NCBI RefSeq assembly: GCF_042659465.1
Contig: NZ_JBHSSW010000066.1
Coordinates: 124,001 to 188,000 of the forward strand
Direction of reading: 5' to 3'
Length of the DNA: 64,000 nt
From: Ponticaulis profundi
Lineage (GTDB): Bacteria > Pseudomonadota > Alphaproteobacteria > Caulobacterales > Hyphomonadaceae
Below are positions 1-9,463 of the stretch, piece by piece; positions within the stretch are counted from its first letter, which is position 1, and every line of letters begins with the position of its first letter. The position numbers were made by a program, and so were the translations under genes. Under the pieces are notes generated by a model. The model was not told the origin of the DNA. It saw only the letters and a program-made list of their open reading frames with translations, and ran no database searches.

Positions 1-223
1 TTACGTGCTCACCAGCAAAAAGCGCGGAAATCGCGCCTTCGATGTTCTGGCTTTTCGCGAAACTCAGAAGTGCCTGTTCTGCTTCAGAATCGAGAAATTG
101 ACGCGACGCATTCAATGTCCACGGGCCTGCGCTGTAGATTGAGTCACTTCTCTGTTCTGCAAGAGCTTTCAGTGAAGATGCGTTCAGGCGCTTGGCCTGA
201 GCGTTGATTTCAAGTTCGGTCAT
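1..223 (-). CDS. pgi: Glucose-6-phosphate isomerase, N-terminal part (gene runs off the window)
   Basis: Reading leftward from the ATG at 223 gives 74 codons with no stop, ending in mid-gene at the window edge. The visible end of the peptide (IEGAISALFAGEHV) matches the conserved N-terminal region of phosphoglucose isomerase, where E. coli Pgi has AGAIKSMFSGEKIN. The enzyme interconverts glucose-6-phosphate and fructose-6-phosphate in the cytosol and so feeds the mannose-6-phosphate branch used by the polysaccharide genes nearby. The catalytic domain is outside the window, so the call rests on the N-terminus only. Transcription is divergent from the glycosyltransferase at 675. Confidence 0.72.
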   Translation of the reverse strand, partial: MTELEINAQAKRLNASSLKALAEQRSDSIYSAGPWTLNASRQFLDSEAEQALLSFAKSQNIEGAISALFAGEHV

Positions 224-674
224 TTAATCACTCCCGCCCGGTTTATTACGCTGTACGATGCAACGAGGTTTAAAGACATCAGATGTGTCCAACCTTTCAT
301 CCCATCAGGCACGACGCTTTCATTGAGTAAGAGGTTCTAAGCCTACTCGCAACTGAACATTCGCAACTTCTATTTCTGGCGAAACTAATGAGTTTTTATG
401 TTTTCGTATCGTGCCTCTCTGTGAAATGGATAGAGTGGTGCGAGATTTGCGTACACGATTTGCGGCTAAGCATATCTTGGATGCGAGAGAACCATGAATG
501 TGGGCGTCTCTGCTTTAACGGCCTAAATTCAAAAAAACGTTTGTAATCGAAGTCGGATTTCGGTCTCATTAGCTGGGATGAGAAGGGGGATCACAGCGAA
601 TGTCATTATTTCACTTTACATTAACCGTGTACTCCTGCACGGCAAAACTATTATTTTGAGTTGAGTAGAGTCAT
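224..674. other. Intergenic region between pgi and the first glycosyltransferase
   Basis: This 451-base AT-rich gap separates two divergently transcribed genes and should hold both promoters. I see no convincing open frame: the best is a 28-codon ATG frame just before 675, with no recognisable product. No strong inverted repeat, tRNA or insertion-sequence end is visible. It marks the left edge of the AT-richer polysaccharide region. Confidence 0.4.
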
Positions 675-1850
675 TTGATCTTGATTAAACGCGCTGTGTA
701 TGAGGCGTTGCTTACTCTAGCACGCTGGCGTCACCAGTCTTTGAGCCGGGGACGAGAAAAAAAGTATTGGCCTGAAGGATTTGTTGTTTCCGGCTTTTTT
801 CGAGATGAATTCGGTTTGGCACGGTCAGCTGAACTAACCGCCACGAAACTCGAAATGCTAGGCTTCAAAGTTATTCGGCACAATATTCGGAACGTGATGA
901 ATACGCGTCCCTATTTTGCAAAATCTATAGACGCGCCTGAGGATTATGGATGGATTATTCATGCGAACCCGCCGGAAGTGTTGGCATTTCTGCTCTCTGT
1001 TGATCCGAGAAAAACGCCACGCGGAATGTGGTTAAGCTACTGGGCTTGGGAGCTGGACGTTTTTCCGAAGGGCTGGAGCTCAATGTCTGATATGTTTGAT
1101 GATGTGCTCGTGCCAAGTAAGTTCGTGCAGGACTCTCTTGCAACAAAAGGTGTGCAGACAAGCTTACTAACGCATCCTGTTTCGCTCGGTCGTACCGTTA
1201 GAAGAGTGGATGAGCGCGATGTAAAAAAGGCAAGAACATTTTTTATTCAGATGGATGGAAACTCGAGTTTTTCTCGTAAAAACATTCTTACAGCACTGGA
1301 GGCGTTTCGGATTGCTTTTAGGGATAGCAGTGAATTCGAATTGATTCTTAAAACCAGAAACCTGAAAGAATGCCATGAAGTGAAAATTCGAGAGCAGTTG
1401 GCTGGAATGAGTAACGTTCGATGGCTAAATTGGACGCTTGGCGAATCTAACTATCAGGAACTTTGGAATAAGGTCGACTGCGTCGTGTCCACACACAGAT
1501 CCGAAGGGTTCGGACTGGGGCTGGCTGAATCTGCCTGGCTAAATCGACCGATTATTGGAACTGGTTGGTCTGGAAACATGGACTATATGTGCGACGCCGG
1601 ACAAGGAAGCCTGCCTCACAAATTGATACCCGTGAAATCAACAGACGATGTATACGGGAAATACGCGAGCTCTGGAGCGGAGTGGGCTGACGTGGAGGTG
1701 GAGGATGTGGTTTCAGCAATGATGAATGTGGCTGATAATGGCTATGGTGGGCAACCTGAAGCTATTCGTCAGAGGCTCAGTCAACTGGAAACAGCTTGGG
1801 ACGAACATATGCAGCCTGGAAGTATATTTCGCGGTAATTACAGAATATAA
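675..1850 (+). CDS. Glycosyltransferase, GT4-like
   Basis: A 391-residue cytosolic glycosyltransferase. The C-terminal half carries the GT-B donor-binding signature seen in GT4 enzymes: HRSEGFGLGLAESAWLNRPIIGTGWSGN near residues 275-305, with the E-G-F-G-L-x-x-x-E pattern that contacts the nucleotide sugar. Upstream motifs (ANPPEV, YWAWELDVFPKGW, VPSKFVQDSL) are typical of GT-B N-terminal lobes. The start is uncertain: no in-frame ATG is near, and the frame opens with TTG at 675, with another TTG at 681 better spaced from the GAGTAGAG at 663-670. Donor and acceptor cannot be read from the sequence. It is followed 67 bases on by a second glycosyltransferase, probably co-transcribed. Confidence 0.8.
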   Translation: MILIKRAVYEALLTLARWRHQSLSRGREKKYWPEGFVVSGFFRDEFGLARSAELTATKLEMLGFKVIRHNIRNVMNTRPYFAKSIDAPEDYGWIIHANPPEVLAFLLSVDPRKTPRGMWLSYWAWELDVFPKGWSSMSDMFDDVLVPSKFVQDSLATKGVQTSLLTHPVSLGRTVRRVDERDVKKARTFFIQMDGNSSFSRKNILTALEAFRIAFRDSSEFELILKTRNLKECHEVKIREQLAGMSNVRWLNWTLGESNYQELWNKVDCVVSTHRSEGFGLGLAESAWLNRPIIGTGWSGNMDYMCDAGQGSLPHKLIPVKSTDDVYGKYASSGAEWADVEVEDVVSAMMNVADNGYGGQPEAIRQRLSQLETAWDEHMQPGSIFRGNYRI

Positions 1851-1917
1851 GTTTGCTCGAGTCCGGAAGCGGTAAACGTCAGCGGGAGATGGAGCAATTC
1901 GCATTCTTGCGGCATCA

Positions 1918-3108
1918 GTGGATTACCTGCCTCATCTTGGGGGCGTGTCTCTGATGACACATCATCTTTGTAACGCATTACAATGTGCTGGCGCTGAAGT
2001 GACATTAGTCGCGCCATGCGCAGGCGACGACTTGGAAAAGTGGCCTCGCCACTACCAGCTCATTTCGGATGTCGGTTTTCAGGGGGGTATATTTGAGGGG
2101 CGGGAGTTCAGGGAGCGTGAGGCCCCTCGGATATCCAGCATGTTTCAAACCTTGGGTGATGAGACCAATTATGATCGCTTTTTGGCATTTCATATCCATG
2201 GCTACGGACAGGTTTTGTCACATTTATCACTGGAAACAAAGACACCGCTTTCTCTGGTGATTCACGGGTCTGAACTTAAACATCACCTAACCTGCCGGGC
2301 GCTATGGAGCTTTTTACAAAAGCAAGTATCCCGTGAGTTGCCGTCGATTGAATGGGAAACGATGAGAACACTGCACAGGGCTGACGAAGTTCTGGTGAAT
2401 TCACCGTTTACCAAAAGTCTCGTGCATAAGACCGGGCGTTCGGGTGAGAGTATTCATGTGATCGGCTGCGGTTTGCCGGAGAATGAGATTTCTGTGCCTC
2501 GTAAAAACTCAGCTGAATCAATACGATTTGAGCTGGGCATTCCTACGGAAGCGCTACTGATCGGCTCGGTAGGTCGACTAGTGCTTTCGAAAAACTTCCG
2601 TTCTCTTGTCGAGATCTTAGAAGAAGTTCCGAACGGCTTTTTGCTCTTAATTGGCGACGGCCCCGAACGAAAAAACTTAAAGTCGCTTGCAGAGTCGCAC
2701 GGCGTAATAAAGCGCGTGCGATTTGTAGGACAAGCGAGCGAAAGCAAAAAAAGGGAACTTTTGAATGCTCTAGACGTGTTCTGTTTGTTATCATTGCCAA
2801 TGAAAAATGGTGATGTAGAGGGGTTCGGCATTGCGGCTTTGGAAGCGATGGCATGTAATATTCCCGTCATTGCGGCTCAAACGGGGGGGCTACCATTCGC
2901 TCTCCAATACGGAGAATCCGGACAATTGATTGATCCAATCAACAAGACTGAACTTTTAGATGCATTGAAATCAGTGGAACGCGGGGATGATCAGATCAAA
3001 AAGCAGGTTAAACACGCACAACAAACGCTGCACGAACGGTTCAATTGGCAAATCATTTCAAGGCGGTTGCTGAAGCGGTGGAGCTTAGAAAACCTGCGAG
3101 TCCGCTAA
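1918..3108 (+). CDS. Glycosyltransferase family 4, with an anomalous 5' end
   Basis: A GT4 enzyme of at least 396 residues. It has the N-terminal acceptor-lobe start YLPHLGGVSLMTHHL, the phosphate-binding region GSVGRLVLSKNF near residue 220, LLIGDGPERKNL near 245 and the donor-site motif EGFGIAALEAMACNIPVIAAQTGG near 305-330. The first canonical start in frame is GTG at 1918, but the conserved first beta strand (IRILAAS) is encoded in the same frame just upstream at 1897-1917, with no ATG, GTG or TTG before the in-frame TAA at 1873. An ATG at 1889 behind GGGAG is one base out of frame. Either ATT 1897 is the start, or one base is missing here. It ends flush against the convergent gene at 3109. 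Confidence 0.82.
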   Translation: MDYLPHLGGVSLMTHHLCNALQCAGAEVTLVAPCAGDDLEKWPRHYQLISDVGFQGGIFEGREFREREAPRISSMFQTLGDETNYDRFLAFHIHGYGQVLSHLSLETKTPLSLVIHGSELKHHLTCRALWSFLQKQVSRELPSIEWETMRTLHRADEVLVNSPFTKSLVHKTGRSGESIHVIGCGLPENEISVPRKNSAESIRFELGIPTEALLIGSVGRLVLSKNFRSLVEILEEVPNGFLLLIGDGPERKNLKSLAESHGVIKRVRFVGQASESKKRELLNALDVFCLLSLPMKNGDVEGFGIAALEAMACNIPVIAAQTGGLPFALQYGESGQLIDPINKTELLDALKSVERGDDQIKKQVKHAQQTLHERFNWQIISRRLLKRWSLENLRVR

Positions 3109-3903
3109 CTAAACAGAACTAAGTGTAAGCATGTCGAACTTTAAACTATCCCGGCTATATTTAGATAAACTTACAAGTGTATCATCGTTTTTTCCTCCTT
3201 TGTTGAAACGTTGATACAAACTCTCTTCAAAGTCGGTGCCGTCAAAAGTACCTGTCGAATAATCCGAATTGATGATAAAGGTTGACGTGCCAACAGCCGC
3301 AGAATGCCATTTGAACCACAAATCATCAGCCGTTGGTGCTACCTTTAGAGCCGTATTCACGTCTATAATCCGAGGATGGAGGAGGGTCGTATCGTATAGA
3401 ACTCCATCTTTTCCAGTCGGAACAATATAGATATCCGGATTCTGACGGATACCGCTTGTCATCCATCGCCGGTATGGCATGAACGATTTACCGCTAGTTT
3501 GAATGGCGTGTCCGCGATAGCAGATGATGCACCGATGAATTTTATATTGCTCGACTAATCCGGAAAGCCAATGGGATGGATAAATAGTATCATCATCAGC
3601 TGTCACGAAAACTCTGTGTTGCTGCTGATGTTCCATCAGATAGGGTATAGCCTTTCGGTATGGCCCCCAATTCGGCACAAATCTAACCTGAAATCTTTTA
3701 TCGGCACGAATGAGCCTTTGAAGGCTTTCGGGTAGCGACTTCGAGACACCTTTATCAAGCAAGAACGGCTCGTCGGAAAGATATAGATAAACGTTGAAGC
3801 TTGGATAGTCTTGCGACAAAATTGTTGAAATTGTTTTGTGAACTTCCGCAATCCGTGAGGAAATTGATGTAAGGCAAACGTCAACGTGAAGTGAATGGTC
3901 CAT
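3109..3903 (-). CDS. GT2-like glycosyltransferase
   Basis: A 264-residue protein with a GT-A style N-terminus (VDVCLTSISSRIAEVHKTISTILSQDYPSFNVYLYLSD) and an Asp-rich metal/nucleotide site, TADDDTIYPSHWLSGL, near residues 100-115. This is consistent with a small family 2-like sugar transferase in the cytosol. It is the last gene of the minus-strand polysaccharide run, 25 bases after the large GT2 protein. Its stop abuts the stop of the plus-strand GT4 gene. No membrane segment is visible. The exact family is uncertain and the sugar specificity unknown. Confidence 0.68.
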   Translation of the reverse strand: MDHSLHVDVCLTSISSRIAEVHKTISTILSQDYPSFNVYLYLSDEPFLLDKGVSKSLPESLQRLIRADKRFQVRFVPNWGPYRKAIPYLMEHQQQHRVFVTADDDTIYPSHWLSGLVEQYKIHRCIICYRGHAIQTSGKSFMPYRRWMTSGIRQNPDIYIVPTGKDGVLYDTTLLHPRIIDVNTALKVAPTADDLWFKWHSAAVGTSTFIINSDYSTGTFDGTDFEESLYQRFNKGGKNDDTLVSLSKYSRDSLKFDMLTLSSV

Positions 3904-3928
3904 CTGTCGTTATCGCTTTTCAGTCAGA

Positions 3929-6900
3929 TTAGTTTGTTTTAGCACGCAATCCGAAAGGTATTGCAAGATCGTGGAGCGGTGTCGGTATATCTTGAGTATA
4001 ATCCCAAGAGCGCCGACTTAGATTTACACGAAGCTCTTGTAAATGCTCACGCTTTTGGCGGTTGATAGTGTGAGATAACGTTGAGGGTGTTGAATTGCAA
4101 AAGATTAGTGGCTCGGAGATTTGATAAAAAGCTGCGGGTCCGTAGACCCCCTTTAAGCGTTCACGAAACTCTACATCTCCTCGAGAGCGGGACGGGATAA
4201 AGCCACCAATCTCGTCAAAAACTGTCCTGCGAAAGACTGAAGACATCGTGCCATCGCCAAGCAATGAAAACCCATGTTCCATTTGCGGCAAAGCATTGGC
4301 ATCAAACCGAATATGATTGCTTGCACAGCCCTGAAGGAATTTATACTGATCGAACAAGCTTAACTGTTTTTCGAGCCGCTGAGGATGTGAATAATCGTCA
4401 CCATCTTGAATTGCTATAAACTTGCCTTTCGCTCGATCAATCGCAAAGTTTCGACCTACATAGGGTCCACAGTTGGATGGAAATGCGAAATATCTGATTC
4501 TGGCGTCGATACTTGCTAAATCTGCAATTTTCGACCCAATTCCAGGTTCGGACAAATCGTCAATTAAAAATAATTCTATATCTTCGACTGTCTGATTCAG
4601 AACGGACTGGATAGCCAAATCTAGTAAGTCTAAATCAGGATCAAAGACGGTCATCACTACTGATACAAGTGGGGATCCAGACGGGGTGTCTAGGCGGGTA
4701 CCTGTTGCCTGTGATGAAAAATGTCGAAACAACTCAACATTGTTCTCTCCTTTGAAAGATAACGACGATAATCCAAGATTTTTGGCATTCTTAGCATAAT
4801 AAGAATTGAGCTCATCCAGGTTTCCTATTGCTGCATTTGCAATGACCTGAAGTTCGGGATCGTCAATCTCCGGCAGCAGATACGTTATAACGTTTTTGTC
4901 ACGAAGGATGCAGGCCATTCTCATGACGTTCGGAGCCGATGAATAGATATTGTACCGCCAATCAACAGCTGTGATATTAAGCTGAGATACTTCAAATGTA
5001 TATGGACGTAACCATTCAATCAGATCTCTAAGGGGTGTTCCGCTTTCTGAGTAGCCCCTAAGTAGTCGTAGTAATTGCTCTCGGTCACCGCAGGCTACAG
5101 CTTCAATAACTTTGGATTTCGGTGAAACCGCTTTAGCTAGAGCTTCCAAGTCAACGCCACTGTTCGGAAAGACGAGTTCTGTATAATTTCCCAACAGTGC
5201 GCGGCCAAGGAGCATATGAGTATTCTCATTCTTCTTCAAAAAATCCGGCGCCATTTCATCTATAAGCAGTGCTGTTAGTTTTACTACTTCTGGAGACGCA
5301 AAACGCGTAAAGACGTCCAAAAGACGGATACAACGCCTTGTATTTAAGCGACCTTCGAATGCTCTAACAATCGACGCCGAACAGACTGAATAAAAATCCT
5401 CCTGCGTAAGTCCCGAGGCAAAAAGCGTATAAAGTGATGTGATCTTTCTCGGTTCTTTGCTGACAATCTGCCAAGCATGAACTTTCGCTATATTACTAAT
5501 GACTTGCTGAAGAGCGGCGGCTTGAACTAAGTTGATCAAATTAGAGAAGGCAGTGAGGGACAATACGGTCAATACTTCGGGGCTTCTGAAACAAGAAACC
5601 ACAAACTCGCAAACTTGTTCACCGTGTCCGTAATTCATGAGTTCGCTAAATTTATCAATCTGCTCGTCCTTAAGAACAGCTTCGATTTTCTCTTTTAAGT
5701 CGTTACCGTCTGCCGAAGTGGCATCTACCAATTGGTTCAATAGCACCAAACGTGCTTTGTCGGCAGATCGGTGAGCAAGCGAAGTAGCAAGTAAGCCTGC
5801 TACCCGATCGCTGTTTCGTAGTTCACGGATAGAGTTGTTGCGTGCGGAGTGAATTCTCTGGAGTGAGTATGGCTCAACGATTATTCGATCAATTAAAGGC
5901 AACCCGTCTCCAATGAGAATGTCAGCAGGGTTGCTCCATGTGATCTGGCCATTCTTCGAAATGAGTAATGTATCTGAAACCGGAATCTCGCTCTGCGCTT
6001 GAAGCGCTTCTAACACTATATGCAACGGAGCTATCGAGCAACTCAAAGGGCTAGCAAAGCTATCTCTAATAGAAGTAGATGAGCGAAGCTCTAGTTTAGC
6101 ATCAGTGTTAAATTCCAACCGCCTAAGTGAAAGGGGCTGCATGCCGCCAAATCGTAGGAACTGGAGTGTAAGTGCCTCAGCGTAGTCGGGAGCGTATTGG
6201 AAATCATCCGTTAAAAGTAGGACGGGAGTACCGGCATCGAGTTGATGCCTGTTGATCATTTTCAATACATCTTCGCACGAGTTCCCATTCTCTATATCTA
6301 AATAGACAAAATTAAGAACAGGCAATGTCCCCAGAGTGCAGTAATGAGTTGACCTTACTTGCGGATGGTCCGTTTCCTTGTTGGTTCGGAGGTCGATATT
6401 CAGAACAGTTATTGCCCCTAGTGCTTCTTGTGGTGCTTCTTGTGGTGCTTCTTGCTCTTGGTACTTCTGCTCTCTCGATTGAGTGCGAACAAGCAAAGTA
6501 GTGGAGTCTAATTCATTAAGATAATCGTTTTGTGTAGATGTAAGTGAATCACGTAAGTGAATATATTCAAAATCATCTTTGGACTTTTTAGTTGCGACGG
6601 CGATAGGGTCTGTTGCTGGCCCGGAGATTTCAATAGTTTCAAAATCAAACCCACGGATTTCATAAATTTCATTCTCCGCTCTAAATTGAACGGCCGGATT
6701 CCAGTCACAAAGAACATCTACAATATCGAGCTCGAGAGGCGAAAATTGTAACTCATCGCCCTGGACTTCATTCAATAAAATTTTCAATTCCCCCGGTTCT
6801 TCGGGAAGTTGCTCAAGCTCTTCAGGGGTATCGTAACGATGATGTATTACTTCTCGATCTAACGAAATAAGGGACTGATCAATCGATTTTTCCTTATTTC

Positions 6901-7807
6901 GACTAAGAATGCATAGTCGCCCCTTTTCCGACTGATCAATTAGCGTGATAGGTTTTTGAATATTCTCATTTGTTTCCTCAATTAACGATGTCACTGCCGT
7001 AGTAATTGGAAAATCAGATGATGAGCGTACTGAAAGCAACGCGTTCTTAAATGTATCTGGAAGAAGAAAGAAAGAAACGATTTCGCTAGAAAGTGCTGTT
7101 ATGGCAGGTTCAGAGCCGTAGTCTTTCTCGGAAAATTGTTCACTGAACAAGTATTCTAGGTGTTTGCCTATAGCAGTATGAGCTGGATCGCGTAATTTGT
7201 ACAATGTATGAAAATTCACGCCCAGCAGAATTGCGGATAAAAACTGACGTTCTAGAAGAGAGCGAAGCCCTGCTTTGACAGCTCGGCTGCTTGCTAAATA
7301 TGCCCGGACGAAATCACCTGAGGCAACGTAACGATCGACTTTTTCTCGAATATCCAATGACTGAAAATACAGTCGTATATTCTCATGATCTGGAGTTTCT
7401 TCCGCTAAGAATGTCGGGGAATTAATGTGAAGCGTATAGAGAAATAACTCGAATGCATCGAGCCAGCTTAATGTCTCGTCGTGATTTGACGGTACGCTTT
7501 TTATATACTCTTGCTGAAGTAAAGTTTGCACTGCAAGATTGATAAACGATGCTTCAAAAGTGATTGAAGAAGCCTGCTTCTTTTCGAACTCTCGTGTCAG
7601 ATACCGAGCGAGCGCTTTCTCTGAAAACTCTGGCGCTGTAATGCAACGCTTCGCGACCTCGAAATTTGACTGAGACAGCCGCTCTTCGATGATATTTTCA
7701 GGTGGGATACGTCCGAGAAGCAGTGCGAAGACGTCACGAATGAAGTCTCGAGATGTTTTGGATTCTGGTGAGCTTCGATCAGTTTGAAGCAATTGTTCTG
7801 TTGTCAT
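3929..7807 (-). CDS. Very large protein with a C-terminal GT2 glycosyltransferase domain
   Basis: About 1292 residues. Only the last 250 are recognisable: a GT2 domain beginning SPLVSVVMTVFDPDLDLLDLAIQSVLNQTVEDIELFLIDD, followed by a conserved R-N-F-A-I-D-R-A-K-G helix and the metal site IQDGDDYSHPQRL. The first 60 residues (RDFIRDVFALLLGRIPPENIIEERL) resemble the DUF4214 type often fused to surface-sugar enzymes. The 800 or so residues between match nothing I know, are largely helical in character, and include a short QEAP tandem repeat. I chose ATG 7807, behind a GGGGGTGG at 7813-7820, over the upstream GTG at 7822. It lies in the polysaccharide operon, so a role in chain assembly is inferred. 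Confidence 0.75.
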   Translation of the reverse strand: MTTEQLLQTDRSSPESKTSRDFIRDVFALLLGRIPPENIIEERLSQSNFEVAKRCITAPEFSEKALARYLTREFEKKQASSITFEASFINLAVQTLLQQEYIKSVPSNHDETLSWLDAFELFLYTLHINSPTFLAEETPDHENIRLYFQSLDIREKVDRYVASGDFVRAYLASSRAVKAGLRSLLERQFLSAILLGVNFHTLYKLRDPAHTAIGKHLEYLFSEQFSEKDYGSEPAITALSSEIVSFFLLPDTFKNALLSVRSSSDFPITTAVTSLIEETNENIQKPITLIDQSEKGRLCILSRNKEKSIDQSLISLDREVIHHRYDTPEELEQLPEEPGELKILLNEVQGDELQFSPLELDIVDVLCDWNPAVQFRAENEIYEIRGFDFETIEISGPATDPIAVATKKSKDDFEYIHLRDSLTSTQNDYLNELDSTTLLVRTQSREQKYQEQEAPQEAPQEALGAITVLNIDLRTNKETDHPQVRSTHYCTLGTLPVLNFVYLDIENGNSCEDVLKMINRHQLDAGTPVLLLTDDFQYAPDYAEALTLQFLRFGGMQPLSLRRLEFNTDAKLELRSSTSIRDSFASPLSCSIAPLHIVLEALQAQSEIPVSDTLLISKNGQITWSNPADILIGDGLPLIDRIIVEPYSLQRIHSARNNSIRELRNSDRVAGLLATSLAHRSADKARLVLLNQLVDATSADGNDLKEKIEAVLKDEQIDKFSELMNYGHGEQVCEFVVSCFRSPEVLTVLSLTAFSNLINLVQAAALQQVISNIAKVHAWQIVSKEPRKITSLYTLFASGLTQEDFYSVCSASIVRAFEGRLNTRRCIRLLDVFTRFASPEVVKLTALLIDEMAPDFLKKNENTHMLLGRALLGNYTELVFPNSGVDLEALAKAVSPKSKVIEAVACGDREQLLRLLRGYSESGTPLRDLIEWLRPYTFEVSQLNITAVDWRYNIYSSAPNVMRMACILRDKNVITYLLPEIDDPELQVIANAAIGNLDELNSYYAKNAKNLGLSSLSFKGENNVELFRHFSSQATGTRLDTPSGSPLVSVVMTVFDPDLDLLDLAIQSVLNQTVEDIELFLIDDLSEPGIGSKIADLASIDARIRYFAFPSNCGPYVGRNFAIDRAKGKFIAIQDGDDYSHPQRLEKQLSLFDQYKFLQGCASNHIRFDANALPQMEHGFSLLGDGTMSSVFRRTVFDEIGGFIPSRSRGDVEFRERLKGVYGPAAFYQISEPLIFCNSTPSTLSHTINRQKREHLQELRVNLSRRSWDYTQDIPTPLHDLAIPFGLRAKTN
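6421..6454 (-). repeat. 12-bp in-frame tandem repeat (about 2.8 copies)
   Basis: The 12-base unit gtgcttcttgtg occurs at 6421-6432 and 6433-6444, with a ten-base partial copy at 6445-6454. On the coding strand it encodes the peptide series QEAP-QEAP-QEA within the large GT2 protein. The unit is a multiple of three, so copy-number change would alter linker length without breaking the frame. Confidence 0.85.
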
Positions 7808-7972
7808 TTTTACCACCCCCACCGGTATTCATACGCATCTTTTCGTAAAATACGGTGCCATATTTTGCAACGGATGAATCGAGATTTAGTTGAACAAACA
7901 TTCCTAAATCATCGTTTCCAAGGAAGTTACTTGAATGGTGTAAGAAAGAGTAAAAAAGCGCTCTTGCAGGCT

Positions 7973-9463
7973 CTATGATGACTGCTCGTTGTCGTTTATC
8001 AGATGATCAAATGCAAGTTTGAAGTAACGCTCAGTAATCTCTTCTGCGTTGTATCGCGCGGAAACAAAACTGTGTGCCCGTTTTTCCATCTTGAGGCGTT
8101 TGCAGCCGTCTTTTAGAAGTTCATCCGCATAATCCAGAAACGCAGTATAGTCACCTGGAGGTGCGAGGTAGCCTGTAATACCGTGCGTAATACTCTCGTT
8201 TAGGCCGCCAACGCCGAAGGCAACGATCGCACGGCGAGCAAGGCCAGCTTCGAGGGGCACTCGACCAAATGGTTCAGGCCATACAGTCGGTGCTAGAACG
8301 AGTGTGGCACGCCTTATCTCTTCAAAAATAGATTCACGAGACCGGAAACCAATCGGTTTTATCTGTCTAGAGAGTCCGTGTTCGTCAGCGAACTTACGAA
8401 TTTGTCTCTCAATGCGATCCCCTTTACCGCAGAGGATAAGGCGAACGTCCGGGCGTTGTTTTAGCCAAGTCTTAGCAGCCTTTATGAAAGCGAGCTGACC
8501 TTTGTTCTCGTTTAGCATTCCGATTATAATCAAGTTCTTTGTCGGCTTCTGCCCCGTGCATTCTATTAAGTTATCAATCTGAAGAGCATCGCCGTATGTG
8601 TTCGGTATTCGCTCTAATTGCTGATTTGTTCCAAGTAGTGGAGAGATGTGTCGCTCTAGCTCGAAGCTTGTCACAACTACCTTGTTGTAGCTCTTTAAGC
8701 TTGCTCGACGTTTGTTGCGTGTATATTGGAGATTTGCTTTTCGAGCGTTAATAGCGTTAGGTGCGTCTTCGCGTGCGCATTGAAAATCGCATGTCGTACA
8801 GATCTTGCCAGCCACAATTCGACTTTGAGTCGGGCGCTCACAATGGAAGCGGTTATCTCGTACAACGGCGACAGAATCACGAAACGAAAACTCACTCTGC
8901 AAAACAGCGCCGAGCAAAATAGACCGGGTATTGTCTGCGAATAACAAATCATGGGCTTTCATATGAGAAGCGAGGGAGCGAATCGTGCGTACCCTTGAAT
9001 CTCTAAAGTCGATGAATTCGTCTGTAATGATGCCACCTGAAGGATTGTCGAGGGTATGATTTAGAACAGCTTTGATTCGCGCGGAATTTGGCGCAGTGAA
9101 TGCTTCTTTCTTTCGGATCAGGCGTTCGTACCAGTTTGCACCTAAAAGAAAGCTGCTTCGTTTTTGTTGAAAATCTGACTTGGAGCGGGTGACAGTAAGG
9201 TAGGGCCAAGGCGCAGGTTCAGGTAAGTGAACGACGTTGATACCCAGAATGTCGGTGATTAATGGCTCTCCGACCTGTCCAGCGAATGTGCAGACCAGAA
9301 TCTTTCTTCGTATACTGGCTGGAAATTTCGCCAGAACGGCGTGAAGGCTCACTTCAGCGCCACCGGTGTTGTAAGGTGGATAAGCGTCTGAAAGCACCAG
9401 GATACTACGGTCTTTAATTTTAGCCGCGATATCTTCAGAAATTTCTATCAATTCAGCCATCAT
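7973..9463 (-). CDS. Glycosyltransferase family 4
   Basis: A 496-residue GT4-type enzyme. The N-terminal lobe opens with ILVLSDAYPPYNTGGAEVSLHAVL, the usual GGxE acceptor-side loop, and the donor lobe contains NLIIIGMLNENKGQLAFIKA, RLILCGKGDRIERQI and the signature PEPFGRVPLEAGLARRAIVAFGVGGLNE near residues 405-435. A cysteine group in the middle (C-T-T-C-D-F-Q-C, near residues 228-235) is unusual for the family and could bind metal; this is inference only. The start ATG overlaps the TGA of the upstream GT4 gene by four bases (ATGA), so the two are translationally coupled. A 165-base gap separates it from the large GT2 gene downstream. Confidence 0.85.
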   Translation of the reverse strand: MMAELIEISEDIAAKIKDRSILVLSDAYPPYNTGGAEVSLHAVLAKFPASIRRKILVCTFAGQVGEPLITDILGINVVHLPEPAPWPYLTVTRSKSDFQQKRSSFLLGANWYERLIRKKEAFTAPNSARIKAVLNHTLDNPSGGIITDEFIDFRDSRVRTIRSLASHMKAHDLLFADNTRSILLGAVLQSEFSFRDSVAVVRDNRFHCERPTQSRIVAGKICTTCDFQCAREDAPNAINARKANLQYTRNKRRASLKSYNKVVVTSFELERHISPLLGTNQQLERIPNTYGDALQIDNLIECTGQKPTKNLIIIGMLNENKGQLAFIKAAKTWLKQRPDVRLILCGKGDRIERQIRKFADEHGLSRQIKPIGFRSRESIFEEIRRATLVLAPTVWPEPFGRVPLEAGLARRAIVAFGVGGLNESITHGITGYLAPPGDYTAFLDYADELLKDGCKRLKMEKRAHSFVSARYNAEEITERYFKLAFDHLINDNEQSS

